Assembly: GCF_007556585.1 (NCBI RefSeq)
Contig: NZ_VJNA01000010.1
Location: forward strand, 1 to 64,000
Direction: 5' to 3'
DNA length: 64,000 nt
Origin: Tepidimonas aquatica
GTDB taxonomy: Bacteria; Pseudomonadota; Gammaproteobacteria; Burkholderiales; Burkholderiaceae_C
Of this stretch, positions 60,205 to 64,000 are shown in pieces; within the stretch, counting starts at the first letter, position 1, and every line of letters begins with the position of its first letter. Position numbers and translations under genes: made by a program. Below the pieces are notes generated by a model. It saw only the letters and a program-made list of their open reading frames with translations. It made no database searches and had not been told where the DNA came from.

Positions 60205-60285
60205 GAACGGTTCGGGGCGGTGCACAATACGCGCCTTCAACCGATTGTAGAGCCGCGGCCACCCAGGCGCTGCGGCGCCGTTGCC

Positions 60286-61662
60286 ATGACCCTGCGCATA
60301 TACAACTCGCTCACCCGACGCCTTGACCCGCTCGTGCCCCTCGAACCCGGCCACGTGCGCATGTACGTCTGCGGCATGACGGTGTACGACCTGTGTCACC
60401 TGGGCCACGCCCGCTCGATGGTGGCGTTCGACGTCGTGCAGCGTTGGCTCAAGGCCAGCGGCTACCGCGTCACCTACGTGCGCAACATCACCGACATCGA
60501 CGACAAAATCATCGCGCGCGCGCTGGCCAACGGCGAAACCATTCGCAGCCTGACCGACCGCATGATCGCGGCGTTGCACGCCGATGCCGACGCGCTGGGC
60601 ATCGAGCGGCCGACGCACGAGCCGCGCGCCACCGACTACGTGCCGCAGATGCTGGACCTGATCGGGCGGCTGCAGGCCAAGGGGCTGGCCTACCGCAGCG
60701 ACGACGGCGACGTCAACTACGCGGTGCGCGCCTTTGCCGGCTACGGCAAGCTGTCGGGCAAGAGCCTCGATGAGCTGCGCGCCGGCGAGCGTGTGCAGGT
60801 CGACAGCACCAAGCGCGACCCGCTGGACTTTGTGCTGTGGAAGGCCGCCAAGCCCGACGAACCGGCCGAAGCGCAGTGGGACAGCCCCTACGGGCGCGGG
60901 CGCCCGGGCTGGCACATCGAATGTTCGGCCATGAGCTGCGCGCTGCTGGGCGAAAGCTTTGACATCCACGGTGGCGGTGCGGACCTGCAGTTCCCCCACC
61001 ACGAAAACGAAATCGCGCAAAGCGAAGGTGCCACCGGCAAGCCGCTGGCGCAGATCTGGATGCACAACGGCTTTGTGCGCGTCGATGGTGAAAAGATGTC
61101 CAAAAGCCTGGGCAACTTTTTCACCATCCGCGAGGTGCTGCAGCGCTACGACGCCGAAACCGTGCGCTTTTTCATCGTGCGTGCGCATTACCGCAGCCCG
61201 CTCAACTACAGCGACCAGCACCTGGACGACGCGCGCGCCGCGCTCAAGCGCCTGTACACCGCGCTGGCCACGGTGCCCGCGCAGGCGCCGGTGACCATCG
61301 ACTGGAGCGACCCCTGGGCGGCGCGCTTCAAGGCGGCGTTGGACGAAGACTTTGGCACGCCGGAGGCGGTGGCCGTGCTGTTCGAACTGGCCGCCGAGGT
61401 CAACCGCACCCGGGACGCGCGCCTGAGCGGCGTGCTGCGTGCGCTGGGCGGCGTGCTGGGCCTGCTGCAGCAAGACCCGCAGACCTACCTGCGTGCTGGC
61501 GCGGCGTTGGACGAAGCCACCATCCAAGCCCGCATCGCCGAGCGGGCGGCGGCCAAGGCGGCGCGTGACTACGCCCGTGCCGACCGCATCCGCGCCGAGC
61601 TGGCGGCCGCCGGCATCGTGCTCAAGGACGGCCCCGGCGGCACCACCTGGGAGCGCGCATGA
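60286..61662 (+). CDS. cysS: Cysteinyl-tRNA synthetase
   Basis: A 458-residue class I synthetase. Zinc ligand Cys29 is in [10 protein letters not shown], the HIGH motif is HLGH at 38-41, further zinc ligands are in [11 protein letters not shown] and [10 protein letters not shown], and KMSKS is [11 protein letters not shown]. The C-terminal helical anticodon domain is present. The ATG at 60286 is chosen; the open frame to its left is antisense to the TPR and cyclophilin genes. It overlaps the glycosylase by ATGA. Confidence 0.96.
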   Translation: MTLRIYNSLTRRLDPLVPLEPGHVRMYVCGMTVYDLCHLGHARSMVAFDVVQRWLKASGYRVTYVRNITDIDDKIIARALANGETIRSLTDRMIAALHADADALGIERPTHEPRATDYVPQMLDLIGRLQAKGLAYRSDDGDVNYAVRAFAGYGKLSGKSLDELRAGERVQVDSTKRDPLDFVLWKAAKPDEPAEAQWDSPYGRGRPGWHIECSAMSCALLGESFDIHGGGADLQFPHHENEIAQSEGATGKPLAQIWMHNGFVRVDGEKMSKSLGNFFTIREVLQRYDAETVRFFIVRAHYRSPLNYSDQHLDDARAALKRLYTALATVPAQAPVTIDWSDPWAARFKAALDEDFGTPEAVAVLFELAAEVNRTRDARLSGVLRALGGVLGLLQQDPQTYLRAGAALDEATIQARIAERAAAKAARDYARADRIRAELAAAGIVLKDGPGGTTWERA

Positions 61663-62354
61663 ACGCTCGCCGCGCCCCCAACGGGGTCTGCAGCCCGCCT
61701 GCGCACGCCGTGGCGGTGGGCGAAGGCTTCGTGCCCGCGTACTGGGCCGACGCCTGCCAGCACCTGTGCGCGCGCGACCGCGTGATGGCGCGCCTGATCC
61801 CCCAGCACGGGCAAGCCTGCCTGCAGTCGCGCGGCGACCCCTTCACGACGTTGGCGCGCAGCGTCGTGGGGCAGCAAATTTCGGTCAAAGCGGCGCAGGC
61901 CGTCTGGGATCGCCTGCTGGCCGCCTTGCGGCGCGAGGACACCCTCACGCCCGCGGCGGTGCTGGCTGCCGGCCCCGACGCGCTGCGTGGTGCGGGCCTG
62001 AGCGCGCGCAAGGTCGAATACCTGCTGGACCTGGCGCGCCACTTTGACGACGGCCGCATCGACCCCCAGGCCTGGCACGCGATGGACGACGAAGCCATCA
62101 TCCGCGAGCTGATCGCCATCCGGGGCATCGGCCGTTGGACCGCCGAGATGTTTTTGATGTTCCACCTGCTGCGCCCCGACGTGCTGCCGCTGGACGACCT
62201 GGGGTTGTTGCGCGGTATCAGCCAGTGCTACTTCTCGGGCGAGCCGGTCAGCCGCAGCGACGCGCGCGAGGTGGCCGCCGCCTGGGCACCGTACCGCAGC
62301 GTGGCGACTTGGTATATTTGGCGGTCGCTGGATCCGATCCCGGTGGCCTATTGA
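61659..62354 (+). CDS. DNA-3-methyladenine glycosylase II-like (HhH-GPD family)
   Basis: A 231-residue base-excision-repair glycosylase. The helix-hairpin-helix is [18 protein letters not shown] and the catalytic Asp lies in [29 protein letters not shown] is the usual N-terminal helix pair. It is AlkA-like without AlkA's extra N-terminal domain. It removes alkylated bases by inference from family. It sits between cysS and accA, a common Burkholderiales order. Confidence 0.9.
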   Translation: MNARRAPNGVCSPPAHAVAVGEGFVPAYWADACQHLCARDRVMARLIPQHGQACLQSRGDPFTTLARSVVGQQISVKAAQAVWDRLLAALRREDTLTPAAVLAAGPDALRGAGLSARKVEYLLDLARHFDDGRIDPQAWHAMDDEAIIRELIAIRGIGRWTAEMFLMFHLLRPDVLPLDDLGLLRGISQCYFSGEPVSRSDAREVAAAWAPYRSVATWYIWRSLDPIPVAY

Positions 62355-62438
62355 CGATCGTGCGCAGGTTGCGGCCAGCGCGCCGCGCCCGCGCCACCCT
62401 GCAACGGGCTGCCCAAGCGGCCCCAAGGAGCGACCGAA

Positions 62439-63416
62439 GTGGCCAAACGCAACTTTCTCGACTTCGAGCAGCCGATTGCCGAGCTCGAAGCCAAGATCGA
62501 AGAGCTGCGCTACGTGCAAAACGAGTCCGCGGTGGACATCTCGGACGAAATCGAGCGCCTGAGCCAAAAAAGCCTGCAGCTGACCAAAGAGATTTACGCC
62601 AAGCTCACGCCGTGGCAGGTGACCAAAATCGCGCGCCACAGCGACCGGCCGTACACGCTGGACTACGTGCGCGCCATCTTCACGCACTGGACCGAGCTGC
62701 ACGGTGACCGCCACTTCGCGGACGACCTCAGCATCGTGACCGGGCTGGCGCGCTTCAACGGTCGGCCGTGCGTCGTCGTCGGCCACCAAAAGGGCCGCGA
62801 CACCAAAGAGCGCGCGCTGCGCAACTTCGGCATGACCAAGCCCGAGGGTTACCGCAAAGCACTGCGGGCGATGAAGCTGGCGGAAAAATTCCGCCTGCCG
62901 GTGTTCACCTTCGTCGACACGCCCGGCGCCTACCCCGGCATCGACGCCGAGGAGCGCAACCAGTCCGAAGCCATCGGGCGCAACATTTTCGAAATGGCGC
63001 AGCTCGAAGTGCCGATCATCAGCACCATCATCGGTGAGGGCGGCTCGGGCGGCGCGCTGGCCATCGCCGTGGCCGACCAGGTGCTGATGCTGCAGTACGC
63101 GGTGTACTCCGTCATCAGCCCCGAAGGGTGCGCCTCCATCCTGTGGAAGACGGCTGACAAAGCCCCCGAGGCCGCCGAAGCGCTGGGCATCACCGCGCAC
63201 CGCCTCAAGGCGCTGGGGCTGATCGACAAAATCGTCAACGAGCCGGTCGGCGGTGCGCACCGCGATCCGCAACAGATGGCCGCGCTGCTCAAGCGCGCGC
63301 TGGCCGAGGCGCTGCGGCAGGTGGCCGACCTGGAGCCGGCCGAGCTGATCGAGCGCCGCCATGCACGGCTGCAGTCCTTCGGGCGCTTCACCGACACCAA
63401 GGCTGCGCGCGCCTGA
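62439..63416 (+). CDS. accA: Acetyl-CoA carboxylase carboxyltransferase subunit alpha
   Basis: A 325-residue subunit that, with AccD, transfers carboxyl from biotin to acetyl-CoA to make malonyl-CoA. [20 protein letters not shown] is the family start. The oxyanion-hole segments lie in [20 protein letters not shown] and [20 protein letters not shown]. Start is GTG 62439 with aaggag about 12 bases upstream. Length is normal. Confidence 0.97.
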   Translation: MAKRNFLDFEQPIAELEAKIEELRYVQNESAVDISDEIERLSQKSLQLTKEIYAKLTPWQVTKIARHSDRPYTLDYVRAIFTHWTELHGDRHFADDLSIVTGLARFNGRPCVVVGHQKGRDTKERALRNFGMTKPEGYRKALRAMKLAEKFRLPVFTFVDTPGAYPGIDAEERNQSEAIGRNIFEMAQLEVPIISTIIGEGGSGGALAIAVADQVLMLQYAVYSVISPEGCASILWKTADKAPEAAEALGITAHRLKALGLIDKIVNEPVGGAHRDPQQMAALLKRALAEALRQVADLEPAELIERRHARLQSFGRFTDTKAARA

Positions 63417-64000
63417 CGCCGCGCTGGCGGCGCTGCATGCCTGGGTCCAGCGCCACCCCGACGTGGCGCGCGGCCACGCCCCCCTGCTGGTGGCCTACAG
63501 CGGCGGGGCGGACTCCACCGCGCTGCTGCTGGCCGTGGCGCAGCGCTGGCCGCAGCGGGTGTGCGCGGTGCATGTGCACCATGGCCTGCAAGCCGCGGCC
63601 GATGCCTTTGCCGACCACGCCCAGGCTTGCTGCGCCGCCTGGGGCGTGCCGCTGCAGGTGCAGCGTGTGCAGGTGGCGCTGACCCCCGGCCGCAGCCCGG
63701 AGGAAGCGGCGCGCGCGGCGCGCTACGCGGCGCTGGCGCAACAGGCCCATGCACATGGGGCGGCGGCGGTGCTGCTGGCCCACCACGCCCTCGATCAACT
63801 GGAGACGGTGCTGCTGGCGCTTACCCGCGGCGCTGGGCTGCCGGGGTTGGCGGCGATGCCCGAGCGCTTCGAGCGCGATGGCGTGACCTTCGGCCGCCCG
63901 CTGCTGCCGGCCGACCCCCAAGCGCTGCGCGCGCAACTGGCGCAAGCCGGTGTGCCGTGGGTGGAAGACCCCACCAACGCCGATCCTCACCCCACCCGCA
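63361..64000 (+). CDS. tilS: tRNA(Ile)-lysidine synthase (partial, runs off the right edge)
   Basis: An open frame without a stop to the end of the window. The PP-loop SGGADS is at residues 47-52 (in [15 protein letters not shown]) and HHALDQLET follows at about 141-149. [15 protein letters not shown] then continues the N-type ATPase domain that activates C34 of tRNA-Ile(CAU). The ATG at 63361 lies 56 bases inside accA; no ATG follows closely in frame, so this or a later GTG is the start. At least 213 residues are in the window. Confidence 0.9.
   Translation, partial: MHGCSPSGASPTPRLRAPDAALAALHAWVQRHPDVARGHAPLLVAYSGGADSTALLLAVAQRWPQRVCAVHVHHGLQAAADAFADHAQACCAAWGVPLQVQRVQVALTPGRSPEEAARAARYAALAQQAHAHGAAAVLLAHHALDQLETVLLALTRGAGLPGLAAMPERFERDGVTFGRPLLPADPQALRAQLAQAGVPWVEDPTNADPHPTR

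Noticed and set aside
59545-60285. Upstream extension of the cysS frame by about 247 codons
   Set aside because: It lies antisense to the cyclophilin and TPR genes, and cysS has a normal start at 60286.

Overview
The window is a GC-rich chromosomal segment that reads as a betaproteobacterium of the order Burkholderiales (Comamonadaceae-like; a thermophilic relative such as Tepidimonas or Caldimonas is only a guess). The evidence is gene order: tig-clpP-clpX-lon followed by tRNAs; yicC-gmk-rpoZ-spoT; kinase-rph-rdgB-hemW; ppi-lpxH-mtfA; and cysS-glycosylase-accA-tilS. Coding density is very high, no gap without a gene exceeds about 210 bases, and many neighbours overlap by ATGA or GTGA. Almost everything is housekeeping. 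I see no phage, CRISPR array or defence island.

Layout. 1-830: the right end of an IS3-family element abuts the 3' half of a sigma-54 activator gene, whose N-terminal part is missing. 830-6730: a near-perfect sigma-54 promoter with upstream dyads, then a branched-chain-amino-acid-type ABC importer (binding protein, two ATPases, two permeases) ending in an alpha/beta hydrolase. 6768-9389: ferrochelatase (minus), a HAD phosphatase and a glutathione transferase (plus). 9361-16831 (minus): hpnC, a membrane-fusion protein, an RND transporter, hpnD and hpnE, that is, squalene synthesis genes with an efflux pump in the middle. 16973-18179: a diguanylate cyclase and tRNA-Leu. 18244-25514: an anion permease, then tig, clpP, clpX and lon. 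25611-25993: tRNA-Gly, tRNA-Cys, tRNA-Gly and a terminator.

26058-35304: mltD and gloB (minus), xerD (plus), an oxygen-sensor-type diguanylate cyclase coupled to glnS (minus), a small His-rich secreted protein and uppP (plus), and an alpha/beta hydrolase (minus). 35370-44525 (minus): a complete recC-recB-recD operon. 44608-45432: a broken AAA ATPase gene. 45472-50162: greB (plus), then yicC, gmk, rpoZ and spoT (minus). 50245-54599 (plus): a Ser/Thr kinase, rph, rdgB and hemW in a chain of overlapping genes, then a CBS-domain protein. 54697-60204: a DUF349 protein (plus), then a TPR protein, a cyclophilin, lpxH and mtfA (minus). 60286-64000 (plus): cysS, a DNA glycosylase, accA, and tilS running off the right edge.

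The features that most deserve a second look are: the sigma-54 circuit (activator, upstream dyads, promoter, transporter) whose activator is cut by an insertion element; the RND pump built into the squalene operon; the globin-sensor cyclase overlapping glnS, and the roughly 100-residue insertion in that GlnRS; and the intrinsic terminator lying almost on top of the spoT start.
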